Source: Limonium bicolor
Taxonomy: Eukaryota > Streptophyta > Magnoliopsida > Caryophyllales > Plumbaginaceae
Assembly: GCA_023374045.1 (NCBI GenBank)
Contig: CM041776.1
Span: 42,042,171-42,106,170, forward strand
Reading direction: 5' to 3'
DNA: 64,000 nucleotides
This document shows, piece after piece, positions 1 to 10,936 of this stretch. The notes below the pieces were generated by a model that saw only the letters and a list, made by a program, of their open reading frames with translations, was not told where the DNA came from and did not search any database. A program made the position numbers and the translations under genes. Each line of letters begins with the position of its first letter. The first letter of the stretch is position 1.

Positions 1-368
1 GATACGACCTTTGTGCCGCTCCAACCAGTTCATCCCGAAGATAACATCAAATCCCAACTCCCTGAACTCAATAAAATTGACTGGAAAGTCTTCCCCTTTA
101 ATTCTAATGATGGCTCCTCGGTAGTAGCGAGTGCAATGAACCTTCTCCTTAGACGGGAGTGTAACCGTAAAGTCGGGTAGCTCATCAGCGTCTAGCCCCA
201 ACCTTCTCACAAACGATGACGAGATAAAGGTATGCGAGGCCCCTGAGTCAAAGAGAACAGATGCCTCAATCCCATTAATCGGAAAGGTGTCGGTGAGGAT
301 AGTACCGCTTGCGTCGGCCTGTGCCTCTGTAAGTATGCTTAGCGCACTTTCCGTACCGAGTCCATAAC
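1..368 (-). CDS. Element A: retropepsin-like aspartic protease, 5' part of pol (cut by window edge)
   Basis: Gag-Pol processing protease of a Ty3/Gypsy element. The minus-strand frame is open from about 368 to the window edge. It reads the active-site motif FDSGASHTF, then a typical Gypsy segment with LPSKEKV and the second-domain motif FGMNWLERHKGRI. Reverse transcriptase and integrase must lie left of base 1. The probable exon start is a 3' splice site at 369-370 (TTAG followed by GTTATGGACTCGG), which aligns with an identical arrangement in element B at 40471-40473. No stop or frameshift is visible in the part present. Family assignment is firm; the exon start is inferred. Confidence 0.85.
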
Positions 369-524
369 CTAATTATTCACAAGCTTCATGAGTAATGATG
401 GTATAACAAGAGTCGTAACAATTAATATGAACAACACTGTTATTTTATTCATAACCATCCTGTTTACATCATGTGCTTCTTTCTTACATCTCATTCCTTA
501 CATCATTCTTAAAACATTACATGG

Positions 525-1264
525 CTAATATTGTCTAAAGGTTAGGTTTAACCGTCCTGGTCTCATATGCGTCGCATTAATTACAGCTGACGGTGTTGTA
601 TTCAGCTTAATTCTCTTAATCCCATGGTATAACATTCTTGATGCTCCTCCCATAACTAATACATCTCCAGACTTAAGTATTAACTTATTAGCACGGTCTG
701 CACGCTTCTGCTCGCCGTACAAAAATTCAGCGTCGTCTCCAATGAACTAAGACACTACGGGTATCCCTCTTTCGAGAGACTCCGTTGTCTTGTCCTTATC
801 CTGGTGTAGTCCGAGTCGCCAGTCTTTCTCGTAGAAATTCACAATGCAGATGTCTGCTTTTATGTCTGGAATCGGGTCAGCTTCCAATTGCTGAGCGATC
901 TCCACGACTTGTGTAATAACCGGATGGAACTCTTCGGGTATTCTCGGTGGTGAGACTCCATCTTGTGCTCTCGTGGTTTGGTACGTCTTGGCATACGGAT
1001 TCCAATCCTTGCCTAAGCTCATCATCTTTAATTTCATCCTTGCTCCTCCTGGGTACTCCGGTGTATAGAAACCTCCCGGTCCCACTCCTAACTGACTGCA
1101 TCTTCTGATGATGGCTATTTGCGCGTCGGGTGTCAGGTATTCCCTTAATAAAATCATACCTGGGCGGATAACCTGACATTGTTTGGTTGGAAAGTCTCGG
1201 GTTTCGATGTCGGTCTCTTCCGGGTTTAGTGTTGAAGGTATGGGATAGCAAATGTTGAAGTTTC
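525..1264 (-). pseudogene. Element A: AlkB (ALKBH1-like) Fe(II)/2-oxoglutarate dioxygenase exon, one premature stop
   Basis: Domain of the AlkB family, which oxidatively removes methyl groups from nucleic acids using Fe(II) and 2-oxoglutarate. The frame starts after a 3' splice site (CCTTAG at 1265-1270). It reads GPGGFYTPEYPGG, then DICIVNFY, then RLGLHQDKD (metal ligands H and D of HxD), SGDVLVMGG, YHGI (second metal His), and ends RPGRLNLTFRQY (2-oxoglutarate Arg) with its own TAG at 525-527. Motif order and spacing match eukaryotic ALKBH1. The only defect is an in-frame TAG at 747-749 where element B has Trp. It lies between the gag zinc-knuckle exon and the protease exon, so it belongs to the retrotransposon and is not a host gene. 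Its activity is unknown. Confidence 0.88.
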
Positions 1265-1396
1265 CTAAGGTGGTAATAGGTTATATCTCTCTTAAATTCT
1301 CATCTTGTCTTAATCTTATCTAACTTAATTATTCACCCAAGCATGCATAAAATGCGGTAAGCAGAAATTTTATCACTAAATGGTTTATGGCGGTAC
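1265..1396 (-). other. Element A intron 3 (between zinc knuckle and AlkB exon)
   Basis: Donor reads GGCCAG then GTACCG; acceptor reads ACCACCTTAG then GAAACTTC. Length 132 bp. The acceptor context (G-A-A-[AG]-C-T-T, followed by ICYPIP in translation) is conserved with B intron 3 at 39442-39595. Predicted by eye; no transcript evidence. Confidence 0.6.
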
Positions 1397-1737
1397 CTGG
1401 CCTTGACGAGGGTTCAGCCTCATCGTCCCGGTCCACCAGGTGTAGAGAGGGTCCTGGCTTCTAGACTACTCTAGGGTTCTTATTTGCTGCAGGCTGTGTC
1501 GCCTTCTAACCGCCGGATCCAGTGCCATGATCGGTCCTAGCCTTGCCCTTGAAACCGAGCCTGAAATTCTTGCTCTCCGGGTTCCCATAGCACTCATAGG
1601 CTCGGTGCCCGAACACACCACGAAATTACACTCCACCTTGTTACCCTTACAGTTAAGCCCGGGGTGGTCCTTGTGACACCGCTGACAATAGTAGTGTCAT
1701 TGGTAGCCACCACCGGCTTCCTTCCCAGTCTCAATAC

Positions 1738-1817
1738 CTGATCACATATGGCATCAGTGATTGTGTCTCAATGTTTGTTCAACCATTCTCGGCTCACTTA
1801 AAATATATTTCCTTACC
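1738..1817 (-). other. Element A intron 2 in gag
   Basis: 80 bp, donor CCAAAGG then GTAAGG, acceptor TGTGATCAG. It interrupts the region just after the AKPLRS motif. D (13528-13612) has an intron at the same place and B (39018-39102) at an equivalent one. By-eye prediction. Confidence 0.6.
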
Positions 1818-2063
1818 CTTTGGCGCCTTTGAGCGCAAGGGTTTAGCAGCGATTGCATAGGTCAACTTCAGTGGCTCTTCAACAGCCTTCTCAGTTTCCA
1901 TCTTATTCTTATGACCTTTCTGGGCCTGAGGCTGGTACTTCTGCTTCTTGTACCTGCCCTGCCCTTGGTTCTCAGCACCTTTACCAGCATTCTTCCTCTT
2001 AGCATTGTCCTCGTCCCTCAGCTGGACGGTTATCTCAACCTTAGCAGCGGCATGATAGCACTC

Positions 2064-2145
2064 CTGCTTTCCAAGGTATTAGTTTCCCTTATATCTCAAA
2101 GTCTAAATCTTATTCACTTATTTATATCTCAATTATTCTCATTAC
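2064..2145 (-). other. Element A intron 1 in gag
   Basis: 82 bp, donor TTGCAG then GTAATG, acceptor GGAAAGCAG then GAGTGCTATCATGC (protein ECYHA). The same exon junction is seen in B (38635-38739) and D (13945-14022). Confidence 0.65.
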
Positions 2146-2984
2146 CTGCAAGTATAACTCGTCGGCCTCATGCCGTAGCGGAGTCGATGGCTAAGCCTGC
2201 CATAGAAGTGGGGTCTGAATACCCAAGACTCGGCAGAAGACGAAGCAAGGCGGTGAACTCTGAGTAATACTCGTCCACCGTCATCTTGTCCGTCTGCTTT
2301 AGCGCATCCAACTGTAAGCGCTTCTTCGTCTGAACATGGGCGGGGTAGTACTTGGCTCGTAGTAAAGTTGTGTACTGCTCCCAGCTGAAGTCTGGATTGG
2401 CCACATGCTCGGCCCTCACCAGCTTCCACCAATTGCTTGCTGCTCCCTTCAGATAAAACGCAGCCAGACGCACCTTGATCCCAGCAGGGACATCAAGGGT
2501 CTCGAAGGCGGTCTCCAGCTCGGAGATGTACACCTCAAGCTTGGCGGGATCAGTCTCCCCCTGAAATGACGCGGGTCGAAGGTCCGCCAGACTCTTCACC
2601 CAGTTTGGTTCCCGGGGTTGTGGCGGTGGAGGTGGGGGTGCACCAGGCTAATAGCCCATGTGCCCCAATGCGGCAGCCATCTCTGCGATCGTCTGCCCTC
2701 CCGGTATCTCCGTAGCATCATCGCCGCGACCACGGCCTCGGCCTCCTCGTGGATGTCCTGCCATCTGAATAAGCACAACTCACATTAGATTTGTATCCAC
2801 CATGGTTTCGGTTCACGGATTTTATTAAGTCCGTAGACGGTAAAGACGATCCACACTCATTAGTGGTCATCTGACTCTACTCACTCTAACTTCTCACACC
2901 CTTAACCCATTACTTATGTCTTAGCTCATATCCTAACTCAGTGGTTTCTTATGTCCGGTATTTCTTCGATCAGAGCGTAACCGC

Positions 2985-2996
2985 GCTCTGATACCA
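2985..2996 (-). other. Element A primer-binding site (tRNA-iMet)
   Basis: On the minus strand this reads TGGTATCAGAGC, complementary to the 3' end of initiator tRNA-Met, five bases after the LTR end. It fixes the orientation of A and the LTR boundary at 3002. Confidence 0.85.
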
Positions 2997-3001
2997 CTTT
3001 T

Positions 3002-4635
3002 TGTAACACCCCGTCCTAAGCTAATTGTGGTTATCGCAAACTTAACAACTTAAACATAAACGTCGCAGGAATTAAACCAACACCAGGACCTTGCCACGGT
3101 CTGAACAACAGAACTTACCGAACTTTAGACATTTACAACCGCTAATCCAAAATATACATACCAACCGAGTTTATAGTATCTCAAGTATCATCATAAACGA
3201 CATAATTCCCCACGAGTTTAAATATTAACGGACGGGTGCACACGCGCATCCCGTACCCAAAATATGAAACCCATCCTAAGGCTAACCACCCCTACTCTCA
3301 AGATGAGTCTTCATAGGGCGCTTACCTGCAAAATGTAAACAACAGCCCCCAAGGGGGTCAGCACCTTTGCTGGTACGATTCTCTTATAGCCCCCAAGCTA
3401 ACGGGACTACGACGACTAATTGTCAATAGCATAGAGATTGATTAAATACACAACATAACTAGGAAGTGCAATAACATCAACCATAATTAACAATAACAGT
3501 TCAAGACAATGAATGACTTAGAAGCCATCCTTAAGTAAGTGGGTTAGATTTTAACCCCTTAGGTCCACATTCCTCTTACACTCATGTATGCCAGCCGTTC
3601 TCTTATTAGAACTTGTTAGCCCTTAATTCGTTGCGTATTTTTTTGTAGGGTTTGGATAACCCTAGCCGGCAGCAGTACACTTACAGAAAATAAGCAACAT
3701 CTCTTAGTTTGTTGGGGATGTAGGCTATATCCCCCCACGCCATCCTTAATGTGCCTCTCACCTCAAACAGTAGTCCGGGTGGTCGAGTCGTTTTGTTGAC
3801 TCTAGGCGACGAGTCCGAAGACAAGTCTAATTTGGAAGCCGGACCTGATTCAGATACCGACCTCCCCCAATACACATGTGCCGGTACCATTCCGGATTCC
3901 TCACTCCCCCCAAGTTAAGGTTAGCAGAAGTTACAAGTCAAGTCTTGTTAGTTAAACCCTTACCGGGTATTAACCAACCAATCCTAACAAGAGTACTTTA
4001 TCTCATCCAATTGTTTACTAAACATAGTTAGCAAGTTAACTCAAGTCAAGTGTGTTAGTTGTATTTACAAACACACAACAAATATAATAAACCAGTTGCA
4101 TGCTTAATCTTGTTTAGTCGGAACACATAAACAAATAGCACACAAGCCGAGGGACACCTTGTTAGCAAGCAGGTTACAAGAAAACCATACCGTTCACCGT
4201 CGGCGATTGTTTGTTTAATCTCCTTCCAAGTCCCAATTCACAAGTCCTAAAACATTCATTCAGTTTTAGGTTACTAATTAGCTCAACCCGACATAACTTA
4301 CTTAACTTTCTTAGACACCAATATTTACCCATTATTATTCACAAAGTCCTTATGGCTTTAACTCAAACTTTTAAGTGCATCGTTTCTCGTTATCTCTTAT
4401 ATTTGTTCACCCACTTAATAGCCATTATACCCACCAAACATGTCCTAAATAACTTTATAACATCAATACCTGACAATCCCCATCATTTCCTATCATTTTC
4501 CAAGCTTAAACATCATTTTTAGAGTGGTCTGGGACTTGGTCCTTACCTTAAGTCCCGGACCAATACTTGGTTTAAATCTCGGCTAATTTATGTTGTGGTC
4601 CGGGACTTTATATGGGACTTAAGTCCTAGACCAAT
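3002..4635 (-). repeat. Element A 5' LTR, inner part (3' end of LTR)
   Basis: In plus orientation it starts TGTAACACCCC, so on the minus strand the LTR ends GGGGTGTTACA next to the primer site. It has no gene. It holds a CCCCCAAGGGGG palindromic motif near 3350 and two GGTCC...GGACC hairpins at 4526-4562 and 4597-4632. The LTR is broken at 4635 by element D and resumes at 20527. Confidence 0.85.
4631..4635. repeat. Target site duplication of element D, left copy (CCAAT)
   Basis: CCAAT directly before the TGTAACACC terminus. The same five bases follow the other terminus at 20522-20526. Confidence 0.92.
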
Positions 4636-7600
4636 TGTAACACCCCTCTCCACAATCACGATATAATCTCTCACGTAGCAATAAATAAAAGGTCTCGCAG
4701 CGGAAAATAAATAACAATTACAAAACTCACTCGGGTGTCACCGGCCATTACTCGCCCATGCGAGCAACGAAGCCAAACTACATCCAACTTCCAGCATAAA
4801 CAAATTGCTAACCGCCGTGATAACGAGAAAACTCCTATACATCATACTAAGTCCATAAACCATAAACATCGACAAGTGAGCATCTACCCAAACCTGAAAA
4901 TACACAACCTTACCATATTACAATTCACCGTCCTCATTGCTATACAACAACTCCATGTGTGGTAACAAAGTGAAACCCCAATTACCCTGTTCCTGCTCTT
5001 CAGCTCCGACAATGATCAACAACCTGTAATGGTGTAGTATCAGCGATAGACGCTGAGTATGCTGGGCCTGGACCCTAATGGTCACTTGTCATTTTAACTA
5101 TCTTGTTATTAGATTGGTTTCATGCTTTACCCTTTTACAGTTATAAACAATACTGTAATAAACATGTATAATATACATAACCAACCATCCAAATATCATA
5201 AACATTTAACCATCCATCCAATCCAAACAATCATAGAATATTTCAAAAAACATTTGTATATCGAACGTATCGAGTATAAACAGTTTATTGTACAATGTAC
5301 AATCGTCGTAGCGTTCACCATCCACTGTCAATTTATTTTAGTTTGGCTTTCAAGCCCCATCCATATGTACAATGTACATTTGTCGTAGCGTATAGTTTTC
5401 ATATTTAATTTACCTTAGCCTTGTAGGCTCCATCCAACCATGTTTAATTATTAATATCAGTTGGGCGTCATGTTAGGACAACCCGATAACCTCACCATGG
5501 ACAGTAGTCCTCCCATACACACAAAGGTGCTCATTTCGCCAGAGGTTCGGAGGCCCCTGACTCACTTATGTCTCGTAAGACGTCCATAAAAAGGCCGTAG
5601 CCACCTGATCCACGATCCAGTTTGGGCTCGTTGGATATAACCTGGAGCGGAATCCAATTAGGAAACCCCTCAGTGATCACAAATGCGCAACCAAGTAGTT
5701 CGTAAACTACCAGGATTCCTCACCTCAACTCATACCATCTCTCTCTCATAATGTTTAAGATCTGCTCTTAGTCTTATGGAGAATAATTATTAGTTAGCTG
5801 GCCAATGGGTCTCACGCATACCTAGAAGTAATCTAGGTTATATTCATGTTCGAGATCCATGCTCTAGAGACCGACAATGTCGTGACTCGTTCCTAAGTGT
5901 TTTACTTAGGTTACCATATACTTAATATTAATATCATGGTATTATATCAAGTAACCGTCATGTCATCACATTAACGTATATGTATGTTTATATAAGTCGA
6001 TCTATAGTCGACGTAGTGTTAGTCCCGTAGGACGCTCGTGCATAAATAAGTAATGCAGTAACACTTAATCACATACATGTAACCACACACATAACACACA
6101 AGTTATATCAACCAAATCCGAGCCCAAGGAGCAACCTTAGGTCAACTCGGATCAAACCCCTTTACATACCGTTCACCCTGATCGTATTACGGTGGAGTAT
6201 GAATCAGCAAGATCCTATGCTCCGTGTAGTCCGCTAGCTCATCAAGCGTCTTGTCAGAAGTATAATCTAAACGGTATTAAAACTATAAGTCAGTCTCCAT
6301 GACTAACTACATCCGGTATTTCTGAATAATAAGTAACCCCGACAGTTCACCCCTGTTTTCTACAGTTGTTTGTTACGGGCTTCTCTAAAACAGTCGGTTT
6401 TGTTACTTAAAACGCGTACGTCATAATATTCCAACTGTTAAGTTTAACTCATTATTTCTTTTTTAATCTTATCCACCATCTAGTTTAGGTACATATCCTA
6501 TAGTTGCACGTATGCATGCATGATTATATTATATTATATTCTTTTTCATATTGTATCATTTTCCCACCATCCATTATAATACAATGTATTATATAATCCA
6601 TTTTCCTTTAGCAAATAATATTTGCATCCAAAACTCATAACTATATTTTTTTAAATAACCACCACCATTATGTTATATGGTTTCCAACCAAAATATATAT
6701 CCACCTTATATACATTATTCTTGTGTATGTATATATATTTACCGCGTAGGTAATTCCATGAGTTTAATAAACTCTTATATTTTATGTTACTTTTTATCAT
6801 CTTTTATTAGATGATTATTCCCATTAGTTGTATTATATTATACAACTTATATTAAGATTATTATCCTAATATTATGTAACATTTTATGTTGTATAATTAC
6901 AACTCCTAAGGTTTATTCAATAAATACCTTAGCATATAAATCCCATTTATTTATAGTTTGTCACATTATTTTATGTGAGTACCCTTCCTTATATTAATTC
7001 CATCTAAACCATATAGTTGTTATAACATTTATAACATTATAGACCTTAGTCTAAAATTCATTTTCCAACTCTTATTAACTCGGTATAGCCCTTAACTTTA
7101 TTTAAATTCCGTTTTGACCACATAACATTATGTAATGTTATACCATATCCTAATATCATTTGATATGATATTTTTATTTCCTTTAACTTATAACCTATAG
7201 TTTTTATACAAAACTATTTAATATTGCCTCTTAGGCACCATAAGAAAATCTTATTCTTTTCCATAAACCATAGTTTCCTTAATTTACAAAATCACCCCTT
7301 TCTTTTTACCATGTTATATATACCATTTAATATAACATTTCTAACTTATAAAAGAGCATAACCTATGGTTATTTTTATAAATTCCGAACAGCCCTTGTGC
7401 TATTCTATAATTGCCATTTGGCCCTATTTATAACATATAGTTTTATCATATCATTAAAACCATATATTATACACATACCTTAATAAATACTCTTATATAA
7501 TTCTAAAAATTTCCAAATTCCACCAAAGGGTTATAAATATCCTTATTGACCCATATACTTTCGGTATTTACCATTCCACCATCTATATTTCTCCAAAGTG

Positions 7601-10285
7601 TCATAATGACATAATAACTATATATTATACATATATAGTTTATTTTAATTCCAAAAACAACCCAATAAATTCCTAAAAATTCCTAATAGCCCATGGTGTT
7701 TAAAACCATTGTACACCCTTTTTTTCGGTAATAACATATTTACCACATATGTTATGAAAATATTACCATTAAGTGCTTAACTTATTATAAAGCCTTAAAT
7801 AAGTTATCTAACTTATCTAATTTGGTCAAAACCTACCATATGGTCAAGGTTGACCTCCTTAATATTTCCTTGACCATTAATTTCCTTATATTACGGTTTT
7901 AACCCCTAAGTTTCCAAAATTCACCATTTAACCCCAAAACTTTATAAAACCTTATAAACTTTATTTTAACTCCTTTTAGCCTCTAATTTTCGGCCTTATT
8001 TTTCTAAAGCCCCTAAATTTAATTTAATTACACTATAACCCCCTTATTCATTTCGGTAATAATTATATATCACCTAAACTTAAATAAAAGCTTGTAAATG
8101 CATAAATAAAATGGCCTAAAGTACATGGCCTTATTACAAACATTTGCTCACAAAATAAATTACACATAAATGTCTCAAAATACTTATAATTCTCGGCCTC
8201 ACCATGAATTCTTTGTTTAATTACCAAACTTCCACATAATGTCTTAAATTTGACAATTATGCTTATTTAATTAGTTATAAAATTTATTAAACCATTCCTT
8301 AATCACCTAAGGTCAAAATAAGACCTTATTAATCTCTTCACTCACGGCATATATGTATAAATATGTATAAACACATATTAATATACCAAGTGTAGATTTA
8401 AGTGATTTATACCTTGATTTAACTTAGATAATTCCTTGTTTGGTTCGGCCACCTTAAGGAGTATTTCTCCAAAGCTTGATTTACTTGTCCTCATGTAGAA
8501 AACAAGACATGATTAAACTCCACACATGAGCTAACCATGAGAAGTAATTTAAGTCATGAAAATCATTGATTTTTACCTTAGATCTTCAAGCTTGTTGTAG
8601 ATCTACTTCGGCCCTATTTTTCCAGTAGAGAAATAGTATCAAAACACTCTCAAGAACAAGGTATAAAACCGTGGGTAGCTAGCTTGGAAGATGGCTATGA
8701 TTTACCTTGTTTAAGATGCTAAAAATGGTGTTTTTGGCTTGGATCTAGCTACTCCTTGTAGATCTTGGTATACCAACTGAATCTACATGAGAAGGAGAAG
8801 AAAATAAGGCTAGGGAACCAAGGTTTACAACCGAAATTCACAAGGAAGAAGAGGTGTGTGCTTAGAGCACATTTTTACCTTAAATGGTCAAGACTTGAAC
8901 TTTCCTCCTTAGATCTTGATATGGCCGAAATTTATTCTTCCTTTAACCTCCAAATCACTCTACATAGATGTATAGAAAAGGTTGGAGTCTAGATCAATGG
9001 AAAAAGGAAAGAAAGATGAAGAAAATGGGCATTTTTATGCCTTAGGAGCTTACCTAGAGCATGAGCTCTCTCCAATGGAGCTTGGAACACTTACCTTCGG
9101 TCAAGAGGAGCCAAAGAGAGCTCAAGGAAGGAGCAAACTCGGCTGAAGAGGAGAAATGAAAGAGAATGACCTAAATTTACCTTAAAGCACATTTTTCCTT
9201 ATTTTATGTCTTTAATGATTTGATGACTCATTACTAATTGATTGGTGTTGATTATTGAAGGCTCAATCAGTGGAGACAAGCAAGAGGGCAGCCGGCCATG
9301 TTAGGAGAAGGTGGGTGAATGATTGGTTCCAATTTGATTCAAAATGGAGTAAATAATGTGACTTTAATCAAATAAGTGTAAGGTGAGTCACTAGGTTTGT
9401 CTTGTACTACTTGGAGCACCGTGTAACAAGGGAAAGGAGAGGCTCTCAATCGGCTGGCCTCACATGGGGTAAGGTAAGTGGTAGACAACCTTTTTTGTTT
9501 TATAAGGTAAAGTATGCTTTTTTCCTTATTTTATGCAAAAGTAAAGAGGAATAAATAATTGTCACATGGGAATTGTCTCATGGTCTGTTAAGAGACTTGC
9601 CCTACTGATTTTATGTGGTTCAATTCGTGGTCAATGGTCAACATTGACCAACTTAGTCAATATTGACCCAAACGGGCCCCACTTTAGGGTTTTATTAATA
9701 TTTTAATATTAAATTTGTAAAAATTCGTAAATTCTTGGAATTAAATTCCTAATATCATATAATATGATATTTTATTATTTTTAAAGGTAATTATAACCTT
9801 TTAGCCCATTTAAAACCAATTTAGAAGGCAATTACACAAAAATGTGCTTTAAGGAGTTTTAGTGCACATTTTGTGTCTCAAGGAGTTTCTGAGCTTGGTT
9901 TTTTTGACAACGGTTTTTTTGTGTTCCTTACATGATATTTGATCATGGTATCAAATTTTATATCATTTAGAGGTCATTAGACCTTTAAGGTTTCTTAGAG
10001 CACAATTTTGCCCTTTTTGACCTTGAAGCATGAAAGTGCTTGTTCTTTGTGTTGGAGTGTTTTCCAACAATTGTAATATGTTTAGTAATGTGTTAATATG
10101 CTTAGGACAAATTTTTAGGTCCTAAGAAGTTCATTTGGGTATTTATTTACCCTAGACAGTCAAAGGGTGCAACACCTTGTTTTGTGTTGACCACTGTTGT
10201 TCTCAGTTGACTTTTAAGGCATGTTTAGGCCTTAATTAATGTGATTAGATATTTAATCCATGTTTTATTAATTTGGGGTATTTCA
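4636..10285 (-). repeat. Element D left LTR (3' LTR), 5650 bp
   Basis: AT-rich and without recognisable genes. Its short open frames are duplicated exactly in the other LTR, as expected of LTR copies. By eye it differs from 14884-20521 at scattered points, many of them one-base insertions or deletions. Confidence 0.92.
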
Positions 10286-10300
10286 ATCTACCCCCCTTAA
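10286..10300 (-). other. Element D polypurine tract at the 3' LTR
   Basis: Minus strand reads TTAAGGGGGGTAGAT immediately before the LTR start TGAAATACCCC. It is the expected primer site for plus-strand DNA synthesis and matches B at 44274-44288. Confidence 0.8.
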
Positions 10301-10917
10301 AAAGACTTCGTCCCGAAGTCTCTTAATCAAGTAGGTAAGTATATAAATGTATAACTACCCATTATTCCCATAATGTATATCTATGTGATATATCATTTAC
10401 ACACATCGTATTGCGCTTATACAGCACATTGCCATCACGTTGTGGCATTAGTTCAATCATATATGGATATAGGTGATCCATCCGCACCATCATTTCCTAT
10501 CAGTTCTACCAACCTTGACAACCTCCCTGAGGTGTCCATAACATTCCATATCTAATGATTCATTTCGTATCTAGGCGATACCATATGTAATCATTCTATA
10601 AAGCAATATGAATACATATCACAAATAGCATAAGAAAAGTGTTACATGGGTGTACATACAACATTCAGACAGGTATCTTATAAGATACATACATATAAGT
10701 GCACACTACACACAAACAAACCAAACCACGCACGCCCCGCGTACTAAACATAACCAACAAAACCAATTCACTGTATGCCATGCATACGAAACAATTCACT
10801 GTATGCCATGCATACTAAACAAACAAACCTCGTATGCCCCGCACACCGCCAATTCTTTGTATGCAATGCATACTAAACAAACAAAACTTAGTGCACACAT
10901 GTGCATAGCCAAGAGGC
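10301..10917 (-). other. Element D: segment between two polypurine tracts
   Basis: About 620 bp without a convincing gene. It contains imperfect short tandem repeats around 10740-10880 (CCATGCATAC and similar). The corresponding stretch in B (43891-44273) is also low-complexity. Confidence 0.5.
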
Positions 10918-10936
10918 TCTACCCCCCTTAAAAAGG
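10918..10936 (-). other. Element D second (upstream) polypurine tract
   Basis: Minus strand reads CCTTTTTAAGGGGGGTAGAG. It duplicates the terminal tract about 0.6 kb upstream. B has the same motif at 43874-43894. Confidence 0.6.

Larger units (their letters stand above)
1397..2764 (-). pseudogene. Element A: gag (capsid-like domain and zinc knuckle) with two introns
   Basis: Structural Gag of a Gypsy element, which would form the particle and bind RNA. The probable ATG is at 2764, 221 bases after the primer site, and opens a Gly/Arg-rich N-terminus (RGGRGRGRG). Exon 1 (2764-2146) holds the retrotransposon-gag domain, with FQGETDPAKLEVYI, WWKLVRAEH, KYYPAHVQTKKR and VDEYYSEF. Exon 2 (2063-1818) begins ECYHAAAKVE and ends near AKPLRSKAPKG. 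Exon 3 (1737-1397) holds a zinc-knuckle-like CQRCHKDHPGLNC. Introns lie at 2064-2145 and 1738-1817. Damage: a TAG at 2648-2650, a frameshift near 2230-2200, and a lost base at the end of exon 1. The gag domain resembles those of elements B and D. Confidence 0.82.

Noticed and set aside
525..1264. AlkB domain as a fragment of an integrated plant RNA virus
   Set aside because: The sequence follows cellular ALKBH1 motifs, is flanked by gag and protease exons, and recurs in the same place in a second LTR element; no viral replicase is nearby.
4735..5388. Open frames repeated almost exactly at 14983-15636, suggesting a conserved gene
   Set aside because: They are identical because they lie in the two LTRs of element D; composition is low-complexity and no motif is present.
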